Position numbers and translations under genes: made by a program
The notes under the pieces: model-generated
Told to the model about the DNA's origin: nothing
What the model saw: the letters and a program-made list of their open reading frames with translations, nothing else
Databases searched by the model: none
Part shown: positions 10,831 to 21,910 of the stretch, piece after piece
Layout of the letters: each line of letters starts with the position of its first letter
Position numbering within the stretch: position 1 is the first letter of the stretch
Source: Anastatus disparis
Taxonomy: Eukaryota; Arthropoda; Insecta; Hymenoptera; Eupelmidae
DNA: 64,000 bases
Reading direction: 5' to 3'
Assembly: GCA_017163975.1 (NCBI GenBank)
Contig: JAFFSR010000281.1
Coordinates: 1,550,001 to 1,614,000 of the forward strand

Positions 10831-11429
10831 TATCTAGTGTACATAAAAGTTCAAAGAAAAGTAGAATCAAAATTTCGAAAGCGGGGTAGAAGAATGATTT
10901 TTATTGAATATGCAAAAATTGGATATCTCTTCCTAAAAACCGGAGGGAGATAAATTTAATGAGAGTAAAGATGTGAAATTTGAAATATAATAAAGACTGC
11001 GTAATGATTTGGCCCAATGACAATGAAAAATGAAATGATTTACCTGATTGAAGAAGGACTGTGAAGAATTCGTAAAAAACATTAAAAACGGAGGGAGATA
11101 AAAAAAAAAAAAAAAGAGAGAAGCAACAAAAAAATAAAGATATTTTTGAAAAAGAAGTTTTGTTGGTCGATAATAGCTTTTCAGATACACTTCTCGCCTT
11201 AAGCATGTTTTAAGTCTTATTAAACTTATCCAAAACAGCTAAACATGAAAGATGTGGCAATTAAAGGATTGTTAATGAAGTTTTTTTTCTTTATTAGCGA
11301 AGATTATTGAAGACTTAATGTCATTCAGAGAAGTATTGATATTTTTCGAATAAATAAAGAGGCAAGATGTCATCGAAAAACAATGATGTGTCAATAACAG
11401 GAAAAACAACGAAAAAATTGTGAATAGAT

Positions 11430-11550
11430 CAAGAAGATAAAAGACGGTATAAAACTCAATATTATAGATTCTAGATGGATCTTTAAGAGTGGAGAAGATG
11501 GTCAAAGAAAGCATAAAGCTCAATTAGTTATAAAAGCATTTAAAGATAAA

Positions 11551-11599
<49 letters not shown>

Positions 11600-12676
11600 A
11601 ACCTAAGAAAAACATATACGTCTGTATCAAGACCTCCAATAGTGAAAACATTATTAGCTGTGGCAAATAAATATAACTTAGACATTTATCAATCAGTATT
11701 CTTAAATGGAATCACAAGTGAAGAAACCTACACGGAAATTCCGAATGTACTGCGAATAAGCAATAAAGAATATAGAAATATAAAATGAAGAAATCTTAAG
11801 TATGCAAACTGAAAAGGGCACTTTACAGTCTGAAATTGTCTATTTATCTGGAGAAATGGAAAATATGGTCATATTATTACTTTATGTAGACGACATCCTT
11901 CTCACAAGCAACGACCATAAGAAAATGAATGATATAAAATCCAAACTCAAAGAGGAATTTTCAATGAAAGACTTAAGTAAACCTAAAGAATTCTTATCAA
12001 CAAAATATATAGACCAATTGCTGAAGACATTTAAATTCGAAGAGATGTATTTGCAAAGAATAACTCTCGTAACCACACAGGTTATTAACAAAGAGAGAAG
12101 AGACAGAGTAGATGAACATTTGAAAACAGTAACGATTGTTTCCGCACCTTACAGAAAAGCTATTGGTTCGTTGTTATACTCAGCTGTTGCAATACGACCT
12201 GATATTTCTCATGCAACAAATCTACTAAGCATACATCAACCAAACTTTACTATATGAATGAATGAAAAATGATGAGAATAATTTTCAGATATTTGAAGGG
12301 ATGAAACAATTGACTCTTTGTTATCGTGCAAATAGAAATGATTTATAAGCATTTGCTAATGCAAGTTTTGCCGATTGTAGTTTTGACTTTAATCACGTGT
12401 GGACATGTTATTCAGTTATTTGGTAATGCAATCACTTGACGTACGCACAAGCAATCTTATGTGGCTCTATCTGCTTTTCAAGCTGAGTCTGTCGCTACGA
12501 GTGAAACTTGTCAAGAACTAACTGCATCAAACAAATCAATAACCATAATGCTAGACAAGTCTTTTCATCCTATGAAATTATGGTGTGATAACAAGGCAGC
12601 AGGTGTAAGTGCAAAGATAACTGGTTGGAATAAACTTCGACACATGACGGAAGTAAGAGAGCATTATGTAAAATAA
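11430..12676 (+). pseudogene. Copia reverse transcriptase and RNase H remnants
   Basis: Three collinear pieces are recognisable. At about 11440-11550 a segment with IIDSRWIFKSGEDGQRKHKA matches the copia RT start (W-x-F-K, K-A-x-L-V). At 11595-11790, after a TA microsatellite, comes a segment with PPIVKTLLAVANKYNLDIYQ and FLNG. At 11802-12257 an open frame carries LLYVDDILLTS, the copia catalytic box. At 12461-12676 a separate frame contains FQAESVATSETCQEL and LWCDNKAAGVSAK, the RNase H region with its conserved Asp in CDN. Frameshifts and stops separate the pieces, so no intact polymerase is encoded. Confidence 0.8.
11549..11593. repeat. TA dinucleotide microsatellite
   Basis: About 22 TA units interrupt the reverse-transcriptase remnant between its first and second recognisable blocks. 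Confidence 0.9.
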
Positions 12677-13176
12677 TGCTTTAAAGAGATTTAGTCATGG
12701 TGTGCTGGATTCTCTCAAAAGAACAAAAGCTGATATTTTTACTAAGCCCTTCAGTGTACATAAGAATTTAACTGATAAAATTCTAAACAGAATTAAAAAT
12801 GTGTGAAGAGTGGTTGACTTGATTACAATAACCAAAGACGTGTAAAGAGTGATTGACTTGTAAAGATTGGTTTACAACGATTAAAGATGTGTAAAGAGTG
12901 ATTTAATTTATTTATTTGTTTCAGAGATTTAAAAAAAAGCAATATTGAAGACGTGAATCAAAAAGATGGGTAAATTCAAAAAAAGGAAACACTACAACTC
13001 AAAAATTCAAATAGACAAATAAAATTCCTATTAATCTTGTCTTAAAATTAAAATTAAAATAAATTTTTGTTATTTAAATGTCAACAGTATTTTGTAATTT
13101 TATACGCAATTTATATGTCAAAATATATTTTAAAGTCTCACGTTAATAAAACCAAAGGAGCATGGTCGGGAGGGAG

Positions 13177-13460
13177 TGTTAGAATATAAGTGCGCCCATG
13201 CACCTATGTACTATATATATAATATAAAGCATCTTGGTTTCCCCTCCTCTCCTCGTCTCCAAACTTGACCATAGCTGCCGTTTTGTCTTAGCTTTGGTAT
13301 TTAGTCTTTGCTGTGCGCTTTATTAGAAAGTTTTCCCTTTTCCTAAAGAGTGTTAACGACTGTTCTCACATATAAAGAGTGTTCATATAATTTCACACAT
13401 ATTAAAGAATGTTACAATTCTAATCTTGTTGTTTTATTTTATTAAACCATATCACCAACA
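13177..13460 (+). repeat. 3' LTR of the copia element
   Basis: This copy is 284 bp and matches the 5' LTR with about one substitution and one 2-bp indel. It is preceded by the purine tract GGTCGGGAGGGAG and followed by the ATTAT target duplication, which also contains the stop codon of the neighbouring minus-strand gene. Confidence 0.95.
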
Positions 13461-13461
13461 A

Positions 13462-16400
13462 TTATATTAACCTAGTTTCTAATGAAGAAACATTAAGGTT
13501 GATAGCTTCCATACAGTAATTTTTAAATTCAGTAGAAGGATTCACCGCATTAGAAGTACCTTCCTTTTCATTAATTTTTGGCGTATGACTGATACCCTCG
13601 TGTAACAGACCTACTGACGCAGCAACTGCCGTCGGATTATTAACTAATAAATATGGTTTCCCTTCTATAAGCTTCCGTCGTTTAAAAGGCATAGATCCTG
13701 CAGGATTCAATTGTGTTTGACGACGTCGGCGCACTTTGTCGTCAGCTGTTATTACTAAACATTTCTAAAGAAAGAAAAAAAGATTTTGTATTAATAATTA
13801 AATAAAATTAAGTTTGAGTTAGAATATTTAATTTCTAAAATCTAGTATTTTTTAAAAATTTTATTAAGTAATTTAATCATTATTTTATTATAATAATTTT
13901 GCATTTTATGTGAAAATAGCAAACAGAATTAAGTTTAATCACAAAAAAGTTGACAGTGATACTATGCTTTAGTATTAAACACAATTTCATGAAACATTTT
14001 CAAATTTCCTAATAATAAATTTAAAAATTAAAAAATTAATTTAATTAATTTTTTTTAATATTTGAAATGTAGCATTACCTCAGATTTGTCTTTTATATTT
14101 TTTTGAAGTTCTGATTCAATATCTTCTTGTATTGACGCTGAGGTTGATGATTGTGATGAAGGACTAGATGTTTCGTCTTTGTATACTAATAACGATGTTA
14201 TTTCAAATGATAAAGGGGCTTCATCAGTAAAATAACGTAGCCCTGTACCTAATACGCCGACAAAAGCCAATAGCACAACAGGTCCATAATACTCTTGCAT
14301 CATATTAACCTAGAATAAAAAAATAAAGATATAGTTTTTAAGATAAGTTATTAAAAATATTTTAATGTGTACGATTTCAATTAATAATTATAATGATACT
14401 TACCATGGAATCGTTAAAAATATCGCAAATTTTGATTTCTTTACCATGAATACAACGTAGTACGCTAGTAAATTTAATTTTAAAATTTTTTACTAATTTA
14501 GTAAGTTCTAATATAAAATTTTCGTCGCACAAACCTAAAAATTATTCATTTTTTTAAATTAAAAAGTAAATTATTTAATTTAATAGAATCAATTTATCTT
14601 ACCATCATCAAATAATTTAGTTGAAAACTCCATGTAAAATGCGCACAATAAAGATTTAATTGTTGCAATGATATCAACTGATTTACCAGCTGTTTCTTTT
14701 TGTGGTAAAGTAATCGTTTTTAAATATATTTGAATCAAGAATGTAATCTCTTCAACCACTTGTTCATGTAAATTACCATTTTTAATGAATTCCCGGAAAG
14801 GTTGACGAAGACTTATCAGTGGCGCATGCTGCCCTTCACTGAGCAGTACGAGGTCTTCAAGATTTAAATTTTTTGCCTAGGAATTTATTTATTTATTTAT
14901 TTATTTATTTATTAGAAATATACGGACAAAAAGTCCTTTACAAAGAATAAAAAATTTTTATAATAGATACAATAATCATAACGCGAAGAAAAATAAAGCA
15001 ATGAGGTTACGCATAACAATACAATAATTCACGTAAGTTCCACTTAAACAAACCAATTCGCAATTCCAACAAACCAATAGGAATCAGATTCCATTCACGT
15101 TTCAATCTATTTAACGAAGAGAAAAAATCATAATTTAATTTAGATACCTGTTCACTTAATTGTCTTTGTTTTCTAATATTATAATTTGTACTACGAATAA
15201 CAAATAGGTTCAAAATCTCGTCACATTTTACTGTACCTTGAAGAACTTTATACGTAAACAAATTATCGTTATATTTATGTAACGATTCTATACTTGGAAG
15301 TTTAAACCTTTCCGCGACGTAAGAGTAATTATGATTAAAAGGATCAATTGGCATCCCCCCTTTAAACGCTAAATAACGCAAAAATGAGTGTTGAACACTC
15401 TCTAATCTCCTAGTTAAATAATTAATATACGGTGTCCATATAGTACTACAATATAGCATATGTGGAAGAATCAAACTTTTATAAATGGCTATCAACGCAT
15501 CAGATCCACGAAAAGATTTTGTATTTCTTTTAAGAAAGCCAAGCAAACGATATGCGCTATTACAAACCTTATCAATATGTGACTTAAAATCAAGCTTAGA
15601 ATCAACCAATACTCCCAAGTCCTTTATTACATCAACTCTTTCCAAGATTTTATCTCCAATAAAATAATTATAATAAAAACTATCACTAATCCTGCAGAGA
15701 GATAAAACCTTACATTTATTGATGTTAATAGATATACCATTTATAACACACCATTCAACAATACAATCGATATCAGTTTGCAACATTTGAGATTCTCTGA
15801 ATGATTTAACCTCCGCAAATAATTTCATATCGTCCGCGAACAGCAAAAATTTCGATGATTTTATAACTTCACCAATATCGTTAATATATATACAAAACAA
15901 TAAAGGACCTAGATGGGATCCCTGTGGCACTCCAGATAACATATCGAAAGAATCAGAAATGCTATTATTCACTCTTACTGCCATTGTCCTATTAGAGAGA
16001 AATGACCTAAACCACTCAAGCAAATTTTCCCTTATACCAAAGCAATATAATTTATCGACAAGTCTCTTATGGCAAACAGTGTCAAACGCTTTTGAAAAAT
16101 CAGTATAAATAGTATCAACCTGCGATCTATTAACAAATATCTCATGAACAAACGTCGTGAACAAAAGCAGGTTTGTTAACACTGATTTACCCTTGATAAA
16201 CCCATGCTGCTCAACTACAATCTTACCCACTAAGTAATCAGACAAATTATAAGCAACACACGCATCGAACAATTTCGCGACAGTGCTGAAGACAGATATA
16301 GGCCTATAGTTTTCAACATCATTATAATTACCGTTTTTAAAAATTGGTTGAACAAAAGCAACTTTCCATCTATCTGGAAAAATTCCAGTATTCAACGACA

Positions 16401-18308
16401 AATTAAACAACTTAGCGATAGGCTCTCTCAAAGATGGCCAACAAGTCCTCAACACTATCGCTGGCAAACAGTCAGGCCCTGAACTCGCCGAGCACTTCAG
16501 GTCAGAGATCAAACTATTCAAAACTTCATCGGTTACATGGCACATAAATCTATCATTAAAAGATTCATGACAAAAATCATTCAACTTGCAATCATTATAA
16601 ACTGAACCAAAGTACTCCGCAAATAGGTTAACCGACTCTCTCTCACCACAAGAGTTTTTATTTTTATAATGAACATTTACAGGAATCCCATTATTATTCT
16701 TAAGAGAATTTACATATGACCAGAATTTCTTAGGATTAATTTTAACAGAATTTTCAATATTATCAATATAACGCTTGTAATTAATTCTAGACTGCCTAAT
16801 ACATTGAGCTCTAAGTTTTTTAAACCTAATATAATCATCCAAGCGAGATGACCTCTTCCACGTACAGTGACATTGTTTTTTCTGAAAAATCAGCGACTTA
16901 AGATCATCACAGAACCATGGCGGATAACTACACAAACCAAAATTAGAAACAGGAACGTTTGCATCAATAATCCTATCCATGATCAGGGTTGGTTTCTGAA
17001 AGGCTCTACGCTCACAGTTCATGACTGTCAGTGTAGAGATTTAGTGTTTATAGCGCTGCGACGATTTATTTGTTAACTACTACAACCTACTATTTTCAAG
17101 CTTACAGTCATGAACTGTGAGCATAGAGCCTTTCAGAAACCAACCCTGTCCATGATATTATAAAATTTCTCTACATTAGAATTAACATCATCATCAACCA
17201 TGATTCCATTCCAATCAACCCCATTCAACATACAATTCATGTTACCAAAATTAGCTTTACTAAAATCTCTCCTAACATTTACATTATCAAAGACACTATC
17301 ACGCAATCTCGTTGTAGAAGAATATATGTTGAACAATTTAATCTCATGATGAGTATCAGCATCCAGAAGAAATTCATCCCAAGTTGAAACCTCGGCCATA
17401 TTTGATGAACAAAATAACAGATCCAAAGTGTATCCCTTATCCTTATGACATGGAAAGTATTGACCATAGTTTAACTGCGGAATTGATATATTATTATGTT
17501 ATTTTCTATGTTTATATTATTACTTAATAAATTTTTATTACCAAAAGAAAAAAAAAATCTGTCAAAAAGTTTTTCTTTATCAAAGAAGGTAAATTAATAT
17601 TCAATACTTCTATTACTTCATGTATTGTAATTTTTTTATTTGGCCTTTCTAGTGCTGATTCAGCTGTTTCGTATTTTGATTTTTGGGTTTCGGCATCTGT
17701 TTGATCCTGTTGTACTGTTGGCTGAGTCTGCATTGTTGTCAAATGAATAACTTTTCCATCAAGATCTGAGATGTCACAAGTATAACAATGAATGTAATAA
17801 GTTTGAAAATTAAAACAATTTTAGAAAAAAATGATATTTTAATAAAAAAAGTTTGAGATTTGTTTTCCATTTAAAAAAAAAAATTACAAAGCGAATTAAA
17901 TAATGCTTTTAACAGCCACTTATAATTTTAAAATCAATATTGAAATGAAAAAATAAAACATCTTACCATATTCATCAAGTTTTATATCATTTTGTAATAT
18001 TGTTTGGCAATAACTCAATACTTGTGATTCAGCTGGCACGCAAACAGTTTCTGCTATTTGTTCCTTAAAGTCAAGTACTGTATTCTAAAATCACAATTCA
18101 ATAATCATAAGTATATAGTTATATAGATTAGTTAGTGCTTAACCAAACTATAGACAACTAAAAATATATGCTATTATTTCGGTAGTTAAATAATGATTTG
18201 AAAATATACTAAAATAAGTAAATTTTAATTTTATAATAATCTTACATGTTCTGCTATAGTGAAGGAATGATTTTGAGAATTCAAAATCTCAACTGTTATT
18301 TCCAGCAT
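13462..18308 (-). CDS. Short BAG6-like protein with N-terminal ubiquitin-like domain
   Basis: Seven exons keep frame throughout and give 447 aa: 18246-18308, 17967-18084, 17542-17765, 14603-14876, 14404-14534, 14079-14309, 13462-13764. The first three encode a ubiquitin-like domain (MLEITVEILNSQNHSFTIAE, TVLDFKEQIAETVCVP, KLDEYDLDGKVIHL) close to the BAG6/Scythe/BAT3 domain. The usual L-IYCGRVLQDD core is altered to LSYCQTILQND. Exon 7 has the KRRK nuclear-signal region (PFKRRKLIEGKPYLLVNN) expected near a BAG6 C-terminus. BAG6 guards hydrophobic and tail-anchored clients in the cytosol and nucleus; that role is inferred here. Canonical BAG6 is over 1000 aa with a long proline-rich middle, absent here, and the usual C-terminal tail is missing because copia sits at the stop. 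Intron 3 holds a LINE. Confidence 0.7.
15007..17426 (-). pseudogene. LINE endonuclease C-terminus and reverse transcriptase, split by a MITE
   Basis: Two frames, 17133-17426 and 15007-17022, are halves of one ORF. Removing the MITE plus one 8-bp target duplication joins FYN to IMDRIIDANVPV exactly in frame. The second frame (671 aa as it stands) carries the RT blocks: YRPISVFSTVAKLFD, HGFIKGKSVLTNL, TIYTDFSKAFDTV, SGVPQGSHLGPLLF, KFLLFADDMKLF (catalytic box FADD in place of YADD). No internal stop is present over 2 kb, so the copy is young. The ATG of the 671-aa frame and its first 13 codons are supplied by the MITE. The missing endonuclease N-terminus makes it non-autonomous. Confidence 0.85.
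16984..17148. mobile_element. hAT-type MITE inside the LINE
   Basis: Termini CAGGGTTGGTTTCTGAAAGG and their complement extend into inverted repeats of about 50 bp around a spacer of about 65 bp. A perfect 8-bp duplication TCCATGAT flanks it (16976-16983, 17149-17156), the hallmark of hAT transposition. It is 165 bp with no transposase. Confidence 0.93.
17766..17966 (-). other. Intron 2 of the BAG6-like gene
   Basis: This 201-bp AT-rich intron has a GTAAGATG donor and a CTCAG acceptor. The split codon G|AT gives the Asp of KLDEYDLDGKV, which confirms the junction. Confidence 0.7.
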
Positions 18309-18588
18309 TTTCACGACGTAGCAAGTAATTTCCTCGACTTGTCAAACAAGAAATTATGCTTGTGAAAATTTTAAGTGCGGGACATATTTAAAAATGTCCA
18401 TATTAATTTTTTTATTTAAAAAAAACAATAAAGTTGTTGCGTCGCACCACGTTTCTACGAACACAAAGTTCGTTAAATACATTTTCTTAAAAACAGCTCT
18501 CCCGAAGGGCGCGCGGCCGGCACAGAGAGATAACGCAAACCTTAAGTTTGTCAAATTCTAAGACGTTCGGAACAGCTTTTTGTCAAAG

Positions 18589-18620
18589 TATAAAAGTAGA
18601 GACACGCGTCAATTCAGTTC
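18589..18620 (+). promoter_or_regulatory. LTR core promoter (TATA and initiator)
   Basis: TATAAAAG at 18589-18596 precedes an initiator-like TTCAGTTCAGT at about 18613-18623. The LINE inserted exactly at this initiator repeat, separating the promoter from the rest of the LTR. Confidence 0.5.
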
Positions 18621-18623
18621 AGT

Positions 18624-21600
18624 ACCAAGGATCAACCAAACGCTACTCCACTCTGTGCCAATTGTCAAGGCCCGCATCGAGCCACCTATGGTGGCTGTCC
18701 CAAAGTTCCGATAAGACCCCAACAAAATCCCCCCAGAATTCAACCAACCCCTAATACGCCTATTAGAAAACCCCTCCTCCGAAACCCCAACGTTAGCTAT
18801 GCCAAGATGGCCAGCTCCCAGCCTGCCTCTCGTCCACAAAACGTATCTCAGCCACAACTTCGGTCCCAACCTCCAACACAGCCAGCCCCGGCGTCGAATC
18901 TGCCCAAGGTGGTTCCAAGCCAAAACCCAAAAGCTCAACTTCTCGAGCAGCTTTTTCGTAACTTCTTCGACTCCTTGCTTCCAATCATCAGTCAATAAAG
19001 ACGAACCCCTCAAAATCCTTACTTGGAATGCTAACAGCATTCTGTCGCAAAATAGAACGAAAGTTACAGAGCTCGAGGCCCTTCTCGAGTCTAACCACAT
19101 CGATGTTGCCTGCATAACCGAGACTCATCTAAATCCTAATAAGAACCTATTCATACCCAACTTTTCAATATACAGAAAAGATCGCCCTAACTCACAAGGA
19201 GGTGGCGTCGCTATTCTTGTTAGAAATTCTATTCGTCACAAACCTATCAGCATCAATACGGCCATCACTTGCGAAGTGGTTGGCATTCAAACCGAATTTG
19301 CAAATAAGTCCCTTCGTATCTTCTCTCTTTACTCTCCCCAAACACCAATAATATGTCCGAGATCCCCCTACTTTTTGATTCAAATATTCCCACCGTCGTT
19401 GCTGGAGACCTGAATGCCAAAAACAAGCATTGGGGTTGTCTCTCAAACAACACTAAAGGAAACTCTCTCTGGAGTTTACACCTTCGCCACAATTTCTCTA
19501 TCGAGGCCCCTGCCTCCCCAACACACTTCCCTGGTACTACTCAACATCAACCAGAAATTTTAGATATTTTTCTCACGAAAAATATCTCTCTCGACAAGGA
19601 CCCTTGGACTTGCGCAGAGTTAAATTCAGACCACAATCCAGTATATATCGAAATACCAATAAATCCTACCCTCAATCCCCCCACCAAAACAAGCATAGAT
19701 TTCCTTCATCTAAAATACATTCTCGAAACATCCGACTTCAAATGCAGTCAGATACACTCCATCGAAGATATCGATGCAGCCATCCTGAATCTCACAAACG
19801 AGGTAACCAACTCAATAGAAAAGGCCAGCTCATCCATTACTCCCAAACCCCACAAAACTAACCTTCCCAGCTCTACAAAAAAGCTAATCGTAACTAAAAA
19901 TAGAATCCGTAAACTCTGGCAAACTTATCGAAACCCCATACATCGTACTCGCTTAAACGCTATCCAAAAAGAACTCACCTCAGCTCTTAAAGAAACAAAT
20001 GACCTTGCCTTCGAAAACTATATAGCTGAAGCCGAGGCCAACCCTAAAAGTAATTGGAAAATTATCAAATCCCTCCGAAATCGCAAAACCCATTTACCTG
20101 CTTTAAAAAGAGACAATATCTCCTACTCTCTTGATGAAGAGAAAGCTGAAATCTTCGCGGACTCTCTAGAAGAACAATGCTCTCCACTCCCCAGTTCGAA
20201 CGAAACCTCTCTTTTCCACGAGCACGTTACTGAGACTGTGCATGAATTTCAATTTTCTGACGCCGAATTCCAACGCACTTCTCCCCATGAAATCTCAAAA
20301 ATCATTCGCTCCCTAAAAATAGAAAAGCCCCAGGCTCTGACGGCATTGGGAACGGAGTCCTCAAAATTCTTCCTCGTAAACACATTGTCGCTATTACCAA
20401 CATTGTCAATGCAATGTTGAGATTACGATACTTTCCCAAAGCTTGGAAAGAAGCAATAGTTATCCTAATTCCTAAACCCGGTAAGCCCTTAAGCTCTGCA
20501 TCTAGCTATCGACCCATCAGTCTACTCTCCTCCTTAAGTAAAATTGCTGAACAGGTCATACGCTGTCGTATTGACCAATTCGTCGACGAAAGAAGTATCG
20601 TCCCCGAATTTCAACATGGATTCCGTAGAAAACATGGTTCAGTTCACCAACTCCTCCGTGTGTCGGAGTTCATAGCCGATAACCTCAACAAGAGAAAACA
20701 TACCAGCATGCTTTTGCTAGATGTAAAACAAGCCTTCGACAGAGTCTGGCACGAAGGTCTGATCTACAAACTCATTAAACTAGAATTTCCACACTACCTC
20801 ATAGGCATCATCAAATCCTATCTCACAGACAGGACCATTCGGGTCCGTGTGGGTAAGTCTCTCTCTTCTCCCAGACCCATAACTGCAGGGGTTCCCCAAG
20901 GTTCGAAAATATCTCCTCCCTCTCTTTAATATATTCTCTTACGACTACCCCAAGGACAATAAAGTTCTAGTTGCTCAATATGCCGACGACTCAGCCCTCA
21001 TTTATACTTCAAAAGTTATCACTCATTGCTCCTCCGTACTAAACAAATTCACCCCAGAAGTGGTAAGATGGTACCACACTTGGAGAGCAGCAATCAACGA
21101 ATCCAAATCCGTTGCCATATTCTTCTCTCGACGAAATCGTACTCCTTCAAATCTCCTAGTTAACAACCATCGTGTTGACTGGAGTTCTTCAGCCAAATAC
21201 CTGGGTGTTACCTTCGATCGTAAACTCACATGGCAAAAACAAATCGATTCAGTCCGAGCCAAATGCCAAGGTGCTTATGCTGCCTTAAAGCCTTTCTTCA
21301 ATAATAAATCACTAACTAAGAAAACAAAAGCCCGCGCTTTTAATGCCATTATCCGCAGTATTTGCACTTACGCGATCCCAATTTGGGGATCCGCAAACCC
21401 TAACCGTATAGCTAAACTCCAAGGCACCTACATGCGCCTCCTACGCTCCTCTCTTCAGATCCCCTGGTTTATTCGAAATAATCAAATCTTAAAAGAAACT
21501 GGTATCGACTCAATTCCAGAAGCAGCGAACAAACACGCTGCGAATCTCCGTCTCTCTATCTCTAAACACAGCAATCCTAGCATAAAATTTCTTGTAAATT

Positions 21601-21910
21601 ACCGTCGTAAATCCAACGATCGATTCAGAAGGCCATGCTCTCTGATTCGATCTCCATAACCCTTCTTCACTAACTGACTTTAAACAGTCTATTTCGTGTT
21701 TCGCAATTTGCGCGAGTGCTATACAGTCCCCGCTGTATGAGCCACCGTTGTCTCTCAATTTTCTTCTTCTTAAGGTTCATAACCATTTTGGTTGGTAACC
21801 TACGGGGAGGCGGTTTTAGTCGGTAGGCACCTGCGGGTGAATCCGACACTACCCCTACGGGGGTGTCTTTTGAAGATTTCCCCTCCTCGACCCTTCAAAA
21901 AAAAAAAAAA
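18624..21910 (+). mobile_element. Jockey-like LINE, frameshifted, nested in the solo LTR
   Basis: The insert ends in an A tract (21898-21910). A 14-bp duplication CAATTCAGTTCAGT lies on both sides (18610-18623, 21911-21924). ORF1 is 5'-truncated and starts at its last zinc knuckle (CANCQGPHRATYGGCP), then a proline/glutamine-rich tail ending at 18998. ORF2 follows at once: endonuclease (LKILTWNANSILSQNRTKV, SDHNPVYIEI), RT (SSYRPISLLSSLSKIAEQ, GVPQGSKISP, AQYADDSALIY) and a C-terminal domain to 21659. Frameshifts near 19350, 20325 and 20925 break ORF2, so it is dead. Confidence 0.9.

Larger units (their letters stand above)
5417..13460 (+). mobile_element. Copia-type LTR retrotransposon, complete ends, degenerate interior
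   Basis: Two LTRs of 282 and 284 bp (5417-5698, 13177-13460) begin TGTTAG and end AACA. They differ by about three bases. The 5-bp duplication ATTAT flanks the element (5412-5416, 13461-13465). After the 5' LTR lies a primer-binding site matching the internal part of initiator methionine tRNA, and before the 3' LTR a purine tract (GGTCGGGAGGGAG). Reverse transcriptase with YVDD and RNase H remnants in that order after a gag-like zinc knuckle fit the Ty1/copia order. Protease and integrase are not recognisable. Nearly identical LTRs mean recent insertion, yet the coding region is full of stops, so it was probably copied by enzymes supplied in trans. It separates the two BAG6-like copies. Confidence 0.92.
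14886..17478 (-). mobile_element. 5'-truncated non-LTR retrotransposon (LINE) in intron 3
   Basis: GGAATT flanks the insert (14880-14885, 17479-17484), and the second BAG6-like copy has the uninterrupted GGAATTGATATATTATTACG at this place. The 3' end is an (AATA)n-type tail, seen on the + strand as TATTTATTT repeats. The insert starts inside the endonuclease domain, so it is 5'-truncated. Its 3' tail lands about 9 bp from the exon 4 acceptor. The RT style (GVPQGSHLGPLLF, FADD) places it in the jockey/CR1-like assemblage; finer placement needs a tree. Confidence 0.9.

Noticed and set aside
3501..14309. One single BAG6-like gene including the 173-aa acidic frame as last exon
   Set aside because: Exon 3' of the left copy is out of phase with exon 4', and homology to the BAG6-like copy ends before the acidic frame, so a single continuous gene is not supported.
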